This document shows positions 43,244 through 54,435 of a DNA stretch of 64,000 nucleotides, piece after piece. A program made the translations under genes and the position numbers. Below the pieces are notes generated by a model. It was not told the DNA's origin, made no database searches, and saw only the letters and a list, made by a program, of their open reading frames with translations. The stretch is taken from the NCBI GenBank assembly GCA_033725935.1, contig MU867090.1, positions 124,001 to 188,000 on the forward strand. The letters are read 5' to 3'. This stretch comes from Cladorrhinum sp. PSN259 (Eukaryota; Ascomycota; Sordariomycetes; Sordariales; Podosporaceae). How positions within the stretch are numbered: the stretch's first letter is position 1; each line of letters starts with the position of its first letter.

Positions 43244-45021
43244 GGGATTGGCTCCTTTGTCAGTGCCGGGAAGTTCGACCTTAGAATTCTCGATTATCTT
43301 GCCGTCATGTAGGCATAGCCGCCTAATCTCTGTGAGATCTCCAGTCGAGTCACCGCTATTGGTGATGAACTGGGTGATCATGATGAACTAGCGGCTTGTG
43401 TTTATGGTCAACCCAGGCGAGTAGAAGGAGTGGTCTCCGAGCCGATGCGGACCGAAATCACAGCCTACCTTGTCACAAACACTTGAGTAACGGGTAAGAC
43501 ACCTCTCCATTAATGAACAGTAGTTTAGGACATTACGCGTCTCAATATCCCGCTCCAAGGGGTTCAACCCGTTGCGTCCTCCATTGGTATCCATTTCGCT
43601 GAAGAACAACGTGCCATTGGTGCCACAAAAAGAAGCTTGCTGGCATTAAGATCGAAGGTGAACTCTTTGTTAAGGAGGGAAAATATGTCGTACGTCGTTT
43701 CATTCGCGAGGAGGTAATCCTCAATTAAGTGTGCATTCCAAGCTGGAAAGAAGTGGATGGATATCTGGGATCCGGTACCAATGTGCTGAGAAGCGGCAAC
43801 CCTGATGAGCTGAAGAGATTGAAAAAAGAACCAAGATGTAACGCCATAATGTCAGATAAGTAAGTACTATATACTCCGAAAAAAAAACAAGCAGGAAATA
43901 ATAGAGAGCGATCCAAGACTTGACAGCATGATGAGCGGTATAATTGTATGTGCTGAGGAAACAAAGATGAAATCGACCTATATTGTGATCAATATGGATA
44001 TACTCGTGAGTGATCAAGGTGCATCTCGAGTTGAAATATTCGGAGCATCGCCTACCTGCATCATGGACCTGGAAGGGTGACGGGAACCAATTGGAACCGT
44101 GGCTTCGTTACGGAAAATTGCAATGTCGTGCAGAGATGTGATTGGTGTTCCACTGCTTTTTCCAGAACCGTTGTGGTGGGTGTGGTCGGGTCTTGGCCCC
44201 GGGCCACTCCGCATCGAGCCGTTAGCGCAACCCCGGCCGGTGTGGCACGCGTGGGAAGCCGGGCGGGGCCGTTTACTAGGGCACAGAAGATTTCTTGGCG
44301 GAGGCTCGAGTTCGCTGTCCATTCAAGACCACATGAAATATTCATGGAGAATCTAAGCTTTCAATTGAATATTTTACCGATATAATAGCTGCTCCTGTGG
44401 AATTAATTGGCATGTGCATTTCCTGGCTGTAGCCCCTAAACTCAGTTCTTCAGTTCGGGTGGTACCTTCCAGGTTGAACAGCGAGTGGATCACGGTCGCC
44501 TCGATGATCGATCTTGGCAAGCGATCGGTTCGTCTAGGGGCTCGTGCTCTTTGCCGAGTAAGACTGCTGTCGCGCCTGTATCCACTACACACGGCTTTGA
44601 CCCAGCGACTGACAACAAAACGTTGGATTTGCACAGCGGTTCCCAGTGACTTTGTCACTCTTTTTCCGCGGACAGGAACCGCTGCTTTTTTTGCACAATT
44701 GTCTGGCATCACCTTCGGCCTCGCACCATCGCCGCTGTCGAGTCCATTGTCACGCTTTCTACCCCGCAATTTCTCGGCCTGTCGGGACGCGTTCGCGCCG
44801 GATCGATCTCGAATTCGCAAATTCATACAGCACAAGACACCAGCACCCGACAGCACAGCATCCATCCGACTTCCTGCACCCAGAGTTGCCGACCATTCTG
44901 CAATTGCAACACGTTCGCTCTCGTTTCAACACACGAAATGACACTGTAGCTCACCACTGCACTTTTGTACCGCCGCGTGCCAAATTCGTCGGCTGCGCTG
45001 CGCGGTGTGTGAACCAGGACG
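43244..45021. other. Gene-poor region upstream of the Hst4-like sirtuin
   Basis: Open frames exist on both strands (for example around 44014-44385 and 44374-45131) but overlap antisense to each other and show no domain. A GC-rich island lies at about 44170-44280. The last 400 bp contain the promoter of the sirtuin gene. Confidence 0.45.
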
Positions 45022-48000
45022 ATGCCGACGACCCATGTGGAACCGGGCTCTGATGCCTTGTTGCAAGAAATTGCCAACTCACTGTCCAAGGCGAGAAAAG
45101 TGGTCGTCATTACGGGTGCTGGCATTAGCACAAACTCTGGAATTCCGGTACTTGAACCCGCGTCCCCTGTCGGTAGTACTGCCCCAATCAGCCAGCTAAC
45201 TGCGTCTTGTAGGACTTCCGCTCCGATAATGGCCTCTATTCACTGATCCAAGCTCAATTCGACGCTGCAGCAAAACGAGCCACCGATGGCAACGGCGAAA
45301 GCGACGCGTCCGAGTTGTCGGATGAACGACCGAGCAAACGGCGGAGGATGTCACAAGAAGGGCTTGATTCCAGGACGTTCGAACTGCCCCAAGAGAAGGA
45401 ATCGTCAGAACATTGTTCAACACGGAACATCAAACTAGAAGGAGACACTATTGTGGCTCTTGGTGACGCCGAGCTCCCAAATCAAGCTTCAGACGCGCCT
45501 CTACAGCCCAAGGCTTCGGTAGACGCGACAAATCAGGATAGCAATGCCGGAGCAGCCGGCGGGGGGAGTGAAGAGCAGACGCCGGCACAAACATTATCAG
45601 ATCCAAGACTCCCAAGTACGAACGGCGACGATGCGCTCCCCGAAGCGCAAAACTTGACACCACTCCCCAGTCCCAAATTTCCTTCAAGTCCGGTCGGAAC
45701 CGAGCCACGAATTACCATCAACCCGGCCGCTCACTTCGCTTCATCTCCTCCCTCACTCGCCATCGATGCGTTGCGAACAAAATCCAGACCTGATCTCTTT
45801 GACCACCACACAAGGAGTTCCTCGCCACTCTCCTCGCCGCCGCCAATATCATTCGACCCCTATCAAGAGTCGAGCGATCCAACGTCGAGCGATTCATCGA
45901 GTGGGGATAGCATGTCGTCCCGGTCAGCTAGCGAAGGGCCATCGTCTGCTTCTACTCCTCTCCTTACCTCCCAGACATCCTTTGGCTCATCATCGAGCCG
46001 AACTACGCTCCCGAATATGAAAGGCAAAGACCTATTTGATGCCCAGATTTGGTCATGCCCCATAAAAACATCAGTTTTCTATACCTTTGCCACGACATTG
46101 AGGCAAAAGGTTCGAAACGCTCAGCCTACCAACAGCCATCGTTTTGTCAGTGTGCTTCGTGATAGTCGCAAGCTGGTGCGGTGTTACACCCAAAACATTG
46201 ATCAGCTGGAGGAGCGAGTGGGTCTTACAACTTCGCTTTCCCTGGGAGCAGGAAACAGATACCGCTTCTCCGTGAAATCTGGGCGCAATGCTGGCGGGCG
46301 CGGTTCCTTGAAGGCCAAGGAAGTGTCGGATTTGTCCGTTGATGGACAGAGCACATCGCAAGGCGGCAACGAGGACGATTCCCAACGCGACAACACCATG
46401 TTTAGCGAATCGCAACAGCAACAGATCTCATCGCAAGATGACATCCCAAACACTCAGGCTCAGGCTGTCAACGAAAAGATCTCCGGACCTGAGTGCGGTA
46501 CCGCCCAGAACGAGACCTCGGCCTCAACGCCCTCAGCCGCGAACCCAGCACCTGCTCCGCCACCCCCTAATCGAGGCGTCGAGTGTGTGTTCCTTCATGG
46601 CTCCCTAGCTGAACTTCGGTGTTTCGTGTGCGCCCGAACCGCACCGTGGGACGACGAGTTTCGACAAGCAGAGACTATGGCAGGCCGTCAGCCAACATGT
46701 CCGCACTGCGCTGGAGCAACCGCTGCTCGTGAGGAAAGAGGCAAGCGAGCCCTCGGCGTAGGCAAACTCAGACCAGATATCGTGTTGTATGGTGAAGAAC
46801 ATCCCAACTCTCATCTCGTCAGCCATCTTGTGCAGCACGATTTATCGCTTCAACCAGATATGCTCTTAATCCTTGGCACCAGCATGCGCGTCCACGGGCT
46901 CAAAGTCTTGGTTCGAGAGTTCGCCAAAGCTGTCCATGACCGTGGAGGAAAGGTGGTTTTTGTCAACTTCACGAAGCCACCTGAGAGCGTGTGGGCAGAT
47001 GTTATTGATATGTGGGTTCAGTGGGATTGTGATGCATGGGTCGATGACCTGCAGCAAAGGAAGCCCGCTTTGTGGCTCCCTCCGGGCACAACCCTCCCCG
47101 AAGAACCGAAACAGAAAGCAGCAAAGGCGCCCAAGGCTTCTAGAAGGCAAAGTGGCGGTGAAAGCGGCAAGGGAAAAGAGGTCTCGGATGCTGCACCCCA
47201 GAAGAGAAGAGAGAATGACGGGACGGCACGGAAACCAAAGCATGAGAGCACGGGCTCAACTATCGTCGTGCAGCCAACACAAGAAGTGGTCAAAGAGATT
47301 CCACGTCTCCGGCCACAAGATCCCCTTCCAAGAGAGGCGCCTCTCCAGGCGCAAGGTCCTCTTCCCAAGGAGGGACTTTTTATGCCACCGGTTCCTCTGT
47401 CTCACAACGGTCCAGTATTTTCTCGCTCTTCCCCGCCACAAGCAGCACCAGCGCAGCGGCAGGAACCCCTCACTGCTGAGGCACATATCCCTATTCAAGA
47501 TCTTGTCCTACAAGAATCACCAATTTCAGCCCAACCACCTCGGAGTCAGATGCTGCCACCCCCTCTGCCAGCATCTCCGCCTCTGTCAAAACCATTAGCA
47601 TCTCGACCAGCGAGGACTCCGCGCGAACCGAAGTTGAATCCAGACGCAAAGAGACCAGCATCTATCCGAGACCACAAGCTCAACGGAGCATACCTCACCT
47701 GCAAGATTCTTAAAGAGTTGAAGCGAATAGCCGGTGAAAGTCCGGTAGAGTCCGCTCCTGCTACTCCCATTCCTGCAGCTCCCATATCCAGATCAAAGAA
47801 GGGCCGCAAATCAGCACCCAGTTTTCTGGACATTGGACCTGGAGCTCCTGTGGATACTGAGGAGAGTACCGAGGATAATGATGTCAAGATGGCAGACGCA
47901 CCACCACCCACCAAGAGGGGACGAAAGGCTAAAGCAGCAGCACCATCGGACGAGACCCCACCTCTTCGGACCTCGCAGGAACCCGAATTGCTACCCACGC

Positions 48001-48947
48001 CGGCTGAGCCCGTTGAGCCTCTCGAAGATAGTTCAATATCCGCCATGGTTAAGACCCGAAAACGGAAACGGACAGTCGCGTGGAGGATGATTCGGGGTGT
48101 CGAGACTCAAGTCACGCTTGACGAGAACGGAGAGATCATCGTACCATTGGGGCCGCCACCGCCACTTTCTAGGTCCCTGTCGCAGCAACGCACTCTCCCT
48201 CACACGCAAGCCACATTCCGTCCGGTCCCAAGTCCGAGCTTCAGAGCTCTTCCGGAGCCAGTACCTTCACCATTGCCATCTCCAGTGGGGTACCAAAGCC
48301 ACAGCCACAACGGCAGCTTCTCAGTGATCGACAACGGTTTTCAGGAGACCGACAGACTGATCGCTAAGAGCAGAAGCAGTCTGTCGCTCATCGACAATGC
48401 CTTCCACGACACGGACAAGTTGATTGCCAGATTCCAGGAAGAATCCAGGCCGTCTACTCCTGTTCATCTTGCCCCGCTAAATATCTCGACCAAGAAGCTT
48501 GTTGATTCGCCTCCCAAGCTCGAACCCCTGGAACCGAAGGTTCACTCACCTGGTCCGCGCCTCGAAATCTCGTCGAATGTTGGATCGCCCATTTCGAGCA
48601 GGGTGCCGGCTACCAATAATCCCTTCTTCTTTGCTGATCCGCTTGTTGGACATTTCTCTTATCCTCCCATGTGGGCGCAGCCTTCGCAGCTTTTGCAGCA
48701 GACGGTCATGTACCCGCAACAGGATCAGCAGCATCATCATCACCGTCATCATCATCATCAGCAACAGCAGCAGCAACAGCAGCAGCAGCAACAAGAGAAT
48801 GCTGATGGTGGTGCTTCGGGGAGTTACTCGGATAGTGGTGGGAGCTGGTGTCCGGATGAGCAGCTGAGGAAGGAGCAGGAGGTGGCGATGATGCTGAGCG
48901 TCATGAGGGGGGCTAGTATGTTGAGTCCTGCGCCCAGGGATGCTTGA
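45022..48947 (+). CDS. Sirtuin of the Hst3/Hst4 type with large disordered insertions
   Basis: Exons 45022-45147 and 45213-48947 (branch GCTAAC) give 1286 residues. The NAD-binding loop VVVITGAGISTNSGIP ends exon 1, and exon 2 opens with DFRSDNGLYSLI. A disordered insertion of roughly 270 residues, including KRRRM, follows before KGKDLFDAQIW, typical of Hst3/4 enzymes. Next come CYTQNIDQLEERVGL, another variable insertion, FLHGSLAELRCFVC with catalytic His and first zinc Cys, CPHC, then RPDIVLYGE, LILGTSMRVHG and VNFTKPP. Yeast Hst3/Hst4 deacetylate histone H3 K56 in chromatin; the same role is inferred. The C-terminal 600 residues are Pro/Ser-rich and disordered, with a KRKRTVAWRMIRG block and His/Gln runs (about 48732-48792). 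Confidence 0.92.
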
Positions 48948-49441
48948 AAATGATGGGAAATGGAGTTTATAAACACGTGGAATTGGATTATATATATTTC
49001 TCAAATCGACTGGAGGGAGGGCTGGAGTTCTTGCAGGGGACTTTGGCCCTTGTATGTGGCATGATGGATTCATGGATGGATGGGACAGTATATCACATAC
49101 AGGCGTTTACATGGGAATTATTCTTTTGGTTTGAAGAAACAGGTGGGCATGGGGATTCGAAGGTTCACCACATACATACATACCTACATTGTTTCTCTCT
49201 GATGAGAGAGAAACCCACTTCATTTGTCATTTTAGAGTATTCATCTTTGGGGAGTTTCATTGGGTTGGTTTCTTTTTATTGTTATTTTTATCTTTATGGC
49301 GGTTACGTACATATCTTTATCTACCCAAGCGGAATATCATCAACATTTGGCAACTGTTATTTCGTCTGCTCGAGTCACTCACTGTATCTCTATTATCCAT
49401 CATCATCTGTGCTCATCTATCGTTCATCATTAATAGCTTTA
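48948..49441. other. Convergent intergenic region
   Basis: 3' flanks of the Hst4-like gene (+) and the TRIP4-like gene (-). T-rich with CATACA and TCATCAT words; no gene seen. Confidence 0.5.
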
Positions 49442-51121
49442 TCATCCACACCCGGGTTCATCCCCAACAGCAGCTCCCCTCCCCGCCTTCCCTAACGAAC
49501 CACCACCATACATTCCTCCATCCAAAATAACAGCCTCATTATTGTCCAAATCATCCTGTACCCTCCTCCACCTCTTTTCTCTATCTTTTCTTCCCTCTAG
49601 CTCTGCCCCCTTCCCTTTTGGATCCCAAACAGGTCTAATAACCCCTTTTAGCAAGGGGTTCTTGCTGAATGCTCCTCCTCTACTATCACTTTCACTTGTT
49701 GTATTCCCATGTGGCTGACTCTGACTCTCACTCAAAGAATACCCACCCACAAGCTCATCATCTCCGTTATCGTCATGATCCTGAAACTCGGGAGGAGTAG
49801 ACGGCCTCTCAATCTTGACCGTCTTCTTGAGTACCGTCCTCCCCTTAAGATCAATACTGAGGATCTGCTGTCTCTTTTCGTACTCGGGCTTAGCGTTCCA
49901 TTCCATTTCTCTGAGAAGCTTCTGTTGTCTCTTGAGCTCCATTGCCCTTTCTTCGGGTGTTGCCCACATGCTTCCACCTCTCATGACGTCAAAATCTGCT
50001 GCTTCGTCGCGTACTGTCGTTCTCTTGGCGTTTTGTTCTTGGAATGCCAATAGTTTATCGCGATGAGCTAATGCTTGTGCTTCTGCCAGGGTGGGATTAT
50101 GCGTCCCGGGCTTTGCGAAGCTTGGGGTTGGTTTCTTGTGAAGTTCGCGGTCGGCTGCCATTTTCTCGCGACCTCGGTCAGCTCGAAGCTCACGGATTAT
50201 TGACTGGATTTGCGAGTTGGAAAGTAATGGAGTATGGCAGAATGTGCATGGCCCAGGGCCTTCTTTGATGCAGATTACTTTCCCGCAATTCAGACAGTTG
50301 GGCGCTGCAGCAAAAGGTGGGTGTCTTGTCCCGACGCAGTTGCACCGGCGGGAGGCAATGCCTTGGGCCGTGTTTGTAGAGTGTGAAGGGTCGGTTGTCA
50401 TCTCAAGAGAGCGGATTGCTTGGTCTAGATCCGAGATCACGGTTGAGGAGCCGTGCATTGGGACGCCTCCGGTGATGGAGATTTTTGTGCTCTTGGAACC
50501 ATTGTTTCGAGTGGAAGGGCCGGGTGTTGAGGTACGAGAGGAGGGGTTGGATTTCGATTTCGGTTTGCTGAAGTCTGAGATGAGGGTGCCGGCTGCGGAG
50601 GGTGGTGGTTTTGAGGCTTGCTGTTGTTGTTGAGGAGGGGGGGTTGCGGATTGTATAATGGCGGGAGGTTTGCTCGGTCCGCTCGTGGAGTTGTTTGACG
50701 GTGTGGATGCTCGTGACTTTCCAGAGATGTACTCTTCATTTTGATCTTTCTTGTTGTAGACTGTTCCTGCCGCGAGGGCAAATGATGCTACTTGACGAGG
50801 TGGCGGGGTATGGATCGCAGCTTTCTTCTTTTTCGGGCCGCGTCGATTCTTTGTGACGCCTTCTGCTTCGGAATTTTGGGTTGAGCTTGGCGCTGTCGTC
50901 GAGATGCGCGCGGGCGCTGGGGTCGATGCTGGCGCGGGCTTTGGATCGGATCGTCGTGCGTTGAATGTCGAGATGAACTCGATTACTTGGGGGGAGCCGC
51001 CGAGCATGTTGGAGAAGTGCTCTGCCGCTTCGGCTTTTGAGAGTGTGGATGCATAGTCGAGGACTTGTTGCAGACCATCGTCTGGCATAGGCAGCAATTG
51101 GAAAAGCTGTTCTTTTGACAT
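49442..51121 (-). CDS. TRIP4/ASC-1-type zinc-finger protein (Rqt4-like)
   Basis: A single exon; the start at 51121 (MSKEQLFQLLPMPDDGLQQV) gives 559 residues. The frame is open further upstream without a better start. The hallmark is the C2HC5 zinc finger at about residues 265-310, reading CNCVGTRHPPFAAAPNCLNC, then GKVICIKEGPGPCTFC. The N-terminal helical part (LDYASTLSKAEAAEHFSNMLG) is the usual lead domain of this family. Human TRIP4 belongs to the ASC-1 complex. The yeast counterpart Rqt4 belongs to the RQT complex, which splits collided ribosomes. That role is inferred by family. The middle is a Pro/Ser/Gln-rich linker, and the C-terminal half is charged with RQQKLLREMEWN-type helix and WDPKGKG motif. 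No ASCH domain is seen, as in other fungal members. Confidence 0.88.
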   Translation of the reverse strand: MSKEQLFQLLPMPDDGLQQVLDYASTLSKAEAAEHFSNMLGGSPQVIEFISTFNARRSDPKPAPASTPAPARISTTAPSSTQNSEAEGVTKNRRGPKKKKAAIHTPPPRQVASFALAAGTVYNKKDQNEEYISGKSRASTPSNNSTSGPSKPPAIIQSATPPPQQQQQASKPPPSAAGTLISDFSKPKSKSNPSSRTSTPGPSTRNNGSKSTKISITGGVPMHGSSTVISDLDQAIRSLEMTTDPSHSTNTAQGIASRRCNCVGTRHPPFAAAPNCLNCGKVICIKEGPGPCTFCHTPLLSNSQIQSIIRELRADRGREKMAADRELHKKPTPSFAKPGTHNPTLAEAQALAHRDKLLAFQEQNAKRTTVRDEAADFDVMRGGSMWATPEERAMELKRQQKLLREMEWNAKPEYEKRQQILSIDLKGRTVLKKTVKIERPSTPPEFQDHDDNGDDELVGGYSLSESQSQPHGNTTSESDSRGGAFSKNPLLKGVIRPVWDPKGKGAELEGRKDREKRWRRVQDDLDNNEAVILDGGMYGGGSLGKAGRGAAVGDEPGCG

Positions 51122-51881
51122 ATTGGCCCCGATCTCCCGGAAATTGACTTTTGGGTGTTTTTTGTTGGAATGTGAATGGGAAATGTGAATGCACTGGAAG
51201 CTGCTGAGGAAGCAACATTTGGCTCCCGTGTGCCAGTTGCTCTCCACTGCCCCGCGGTCGTCGGTCTGCGTCACACCGGCAAATCCCTGCAAGTACACAG
51301 TCATTGACCCACTGGGAGCTTGGCGCCAAGGGGGCTCCCACTATTTCCCAGGATGGTACTGTACATGTGCCAGCACAAACAAACTTCCAAGTTTGGTTCA
51401 ATAGTCAGAAAAGAAAACTGGTCACTCTTTCCCCAAGTAGCGTTCTAGTCATTTGTATAAAGTCCAAAGCCATACTCAACACAATTAAAATGCTAGGTTA
51501 GTCCAGGGGGAGCAAGAGCCCGTTTCTGTGCCATCAGTAATGTATATGGAAAGCTGATATGTTTGTCTTTATTTCTCTTAAAAGCAAACTAGATAGGGCA
51601 TCTTCTACTTTGCAAATGAATGTACAGTACCTCCCATAATGAAATTCGTCCTCTGATAAAATGATCCCAAGGTATTTATACGATGCAACTGTGAAAATTT
51701 CTCTCATTTTACTCCCATTTAATGATTCCAGTTAATGAGTCTCTTGCTAATGATTCCGATATATAACTCTCTTCCAGCGCCCTTTTTATATGTTCTTATA
51801 TGCAATGCTTCCGTGACCACGGTCATATCAACCTCAAGCCCCCTTTTTAGGCATCACTCCGTCTCGCCACCAAAAACCTCC
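51122..51881. other. Intergenic region, no gene seen
   Basis: Promoter of the TRIP4-like gene (first 300 bp) and 3' flank of the next minus-strand gene. AT-rich from about 51540 to 51780. Small frames only. Confidence 0.5.
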
Positions 51882-52850
51882 TTAATGAGACCGCCTTCTG
51901 CCGTGCACATTCCTGACGTACCCCTCAGCTCTCGCTTTATACGCCCGAGTCTTCCTGACAGTAACCGGCTTAGCTACCTTCTTGTGCCTCGCCAGCTGTG
52001 CCTCCTGATCTTTAATGAAACTCTCAAGTGCCTCCCTAGGCGTCATCCAGTAAACCTTCCATCCCTTCTCCACGCACAAAGCAGTCCCCGTATCAGCCAT
52101 AACATCCTCCAGAGTCAACTCACGAACTACCGCCTGCCGGGGTATACACCCCTGCACGACGAACTCGTCCTTCATGTACTTCTTGAAGGGAAAACCAAGA
52201 ATCTCGGAGACCTCTTGCACGTCAAATATCGGCTGGAGGTCGTGGTCCCAGCAATCGAGTACAGTGTCGATCTTGAGGATGCGAATGTTGCGGCACCCGT
52301 CGACATGGGCCAACGCCATGCGCTTGATGGCGTGCAGAAACGAGGACGTAGTAGACAGATAAGGGCTGAGGCCGCGCCATGCCCACGTCTCGTGCTTCTG
52401 GAAGAGAGGTTGGAAGTTGATGGCGGTAACTTCGATTATATTGTGGCCGCGGGACTCGAGAGCAGGGACGGGATCACGTACCCGGACTGGCTTGACGGCT
52501 AGGTCTATGATGGGGGTGCCGTCATGCACTGTCCTATAGACGAAAGGGGGGCGGCCACCTCCGAGACAGACTAGCAGGTCAACCGAGAGCGCAAGGACAG
52601 GACGACCCTTGGAGAAGTCGACGCCGTGGCAGGCTGAACTCTTGATCCCGCTCTGTAGGTCGTGCATGGCGGTGAGTCGCTGCACAATGGTGCTACCGCG
52701 TTTTTCCCAGACCGAAACCATTCCCGCGTTATCATGGGTCAAGGAGGTGAGATTGACCACCCAAGCTTCGTGATGAGGTTCCTCCTCATACGCGATGTCT
52801 TTCGCGGTGATCTTAACGACCTGGAACGTTTTATTCTGCACTGGCGCCAT
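51882..52850 (-). CDS. Protein of unknown function, 322 residues
   Basis: A single exon starting MAPVQNKTFQVVKITAKDIA. No signal peptide or membrane helix. Apparent alpha/beta content with a stretch HAIKRMALAHVDGCRNIRILKIDTVLDCW near the middle, followed by ...PREALESFIKDQEAQLARHKKVAKP. The C-terminus is very basic (VRKTRAYKARAEGYVRNVHG, then RRRSH). I do not recognise a family. Length, codon use and lack of long antisense frames support a real gene. Confidence 0.7.
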   Translation of the reverse strand: MAPVQNKTFQVVKITAKDIAYEEEPHHEAWVVNLTSLTHDNAGMVSVWEKRGSTIVQRLTAMHDLQSGIKSSACHGVDFSKGRPVLALSVDLLVCLGGGRPPFVYRTVHDGTPIIDLAVKPVRVRDPVPALESRGHNIIEVTAINFQPLFQKHETWAWRGLSPYLSTTSSFLHAIKRMALAHVDGCRNIRILKIDTVLDCWDHDLQPIFDVQEVSEILGFPFKKYMKDEFVVQGCIPRQAVVRELTLEDVMADTGTALCVEKGWKVYWMTPREALESFIKDQEAQLARHKKVAKPVTVRKTRAYKARAEGYVRNVHGRRRSH

Positions 52851-53972
52851 GGTTTATGTCTTTCAGACCAAGGAAATTTCGTGATCGCCGTGGTGTGTGG
52901 AGTGTGTTTGAACTTGAAATGATACTAATCCTCCTGTTTAGTTCCAGCTTTCATGATGGAGCTACTCTTAATTATGATACTCACCTGTTGCGTAAATATT
53001 CGCAGATCTAACTTGACCTTCGACGTAGATTATTGGATTGTGTATAACAAGGTCTCGGTCTCTCAGGTTCTTAGAAAACTTTTGGTGAGGTAGTGTTTTT
53101 TATAAAGAGAGTTGTTTAGAGGAAGAGGTTCTCAGACTCTGAGGTCTCAAAAAAATTGTTATTTAGTGAAAGTTTCTCTCTAGAGATAGTTCTAAGGGGG
53201 GAGAATTCCTCGGTCTATGGGGTTCTCAGAAAGCTGTAAGGAGGAAGGTTGTAAGGAGGAAGAGGTTGTCAGGAGGAAGAGGTTGTCAGGAGGAAGAGGT
53301 TGTAAAGGAGGAAGAGGTTGTAAGGAGGAAGAGGTTGGAAGGGTGAGGTTGTAGGCAGGAAAAGAAGAATACATGGAGAAAAGAAAGTTGTAAGAAGAAA
53401 AGAGAGGCCCCGGGCCAGACGAGGCTGGATAAGAGACGGAGTGGAAGGATCAATTGTAGCTTTTACTTTTTGAAAAAGCACTTTCTGAAGGCTTCAGACA
53501 TTCTCAGGGAGGAGCTGTCATATGGGCAATTATTCGAGACTTGGACTACTAGTAGTTCAGGCCACCGTGTAGGTGGTCCACAATTTTACTTAGAGGTTGA
53601 AATAACTTGAACATGTCTCTGGCATATTTTGCAATTGGCCAGAAACCTGGAAACTTGACTAGAGTCAACGGCTTTGTAAGAAACCCGGCCATGGGCAAAC
53701 TTTTGGCTCTGAACCTCGAATCGGCAATACATCACCAAACTTAATGAATACCTGTGACAAGGGGCTTGTGCCTGGCACACTCTGTCGGATGTGGCTGCTT
53801 GCTCCATGTAGAGCAATACTGTCCCCAATCATCATTAAAAATTTCTTATTCCGATCATTGAGGATATTTCCTATCATCACATGATCCCCTCTTCTCAGTT
53901 CCCCTAGGAATCCCTTCACTTCCTTTTCCCTCCTAAAAGTCAAGCCAAATCACACTAGTATCTTCCCGAAAC
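52851..53972. other. Intergenic region, gene-poor, with a minisatellite
   Basis: About 53040-53230 is purine-rich with GGTTCTCAGA, GGTCTC and AGAGGTT words that look like degraded relatives of the minisatellite at 53236-53345. A minus-strand open frame of 92 codons (53665-53943) has no recognisable feature. No gene supported. Confidence 0.5.
53236..53345. repeat. Minisatellite, 17-bp unit aggaggaagaggttgtc
   Basis: About five to six copies of a purine-rich unit (aggaggaagaggttgtc or ...gtaa), the first and last degenerate. Likely length-variable. Confidence 0.85.
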
Positions 53973-54435
53973 TCAATGCTTATTAGGATTAACCTTTTCC
54001 TGCGCAGCTTCGCTCGCCCTCTTGCTCGTAGGCGAAGTCCCCGCCATGCTCCCCTTATTCTCCGTCGGCACGGCCGTTCGCGGGCTGCCCATCATCAGAC
54101 CGTAGTAGCCGCCTACACCCAACACAAGAGCGCCGACAATTGCATACCTATATATCGCTTTTAGCCTGCATCCACAGTATTGGGAGGGAACATTTGTGCC
54201 ATAGTTGTAGTGATAGAGAGAAACAGAATTGGAATGGTGAATGGGAATGGGAAATGTAGGAGAGGAAAGAAGAATAAACTCACGTCATATTACCGCCCTG
54301 TGCCGACTTCTCCGCTGGAGCAGTGGTGTTGGGCTTGTACGCCTCGAATCTGCGACCAGTGGTCTGGAGATTGCGTGCTTGGAAGGTAGCGACGCGGGAC
54401 TTGAGGGTGTTGCTGATGATGGTTGGTCTGATCAT
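53973..54435 (-). CDS. Small membrane protein with mitochondrial-type N-terminus, two exons
   Basis: Exon 54435-54284 and exon 54147-53973, split by a 136-nt intron (donor GTGAGT), join in phase 2 to give 108 residues. The N-terminus MIRPTIISNTLKSRVATFQA is rich in Arg/Ser/Thr and lacks acidic residues, as in a mitochondrial presequence. RNLQTTGRRF may be the cleavage area. After the splice, YAIVGALVLGVGGYYGLMMG is a single transmembrane span with Gly zipper spacing. The tail is Ser/Thr/Lys-rich and ends ...EKVNPNKH. It resembles small single-span inner-membrane proteins that accompany respiratory complexes, but I cannot name the family. Both exons are short, so the gene is easy to miss. Confidence 0.7.

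Noticed and set aside
43115..43312. 65-codon hydrophobic frame as a membrane protein gene
   Set aside because: It is one arm of the inverted repeat, and a similar peptide arises from the other arm; treated as a relic.
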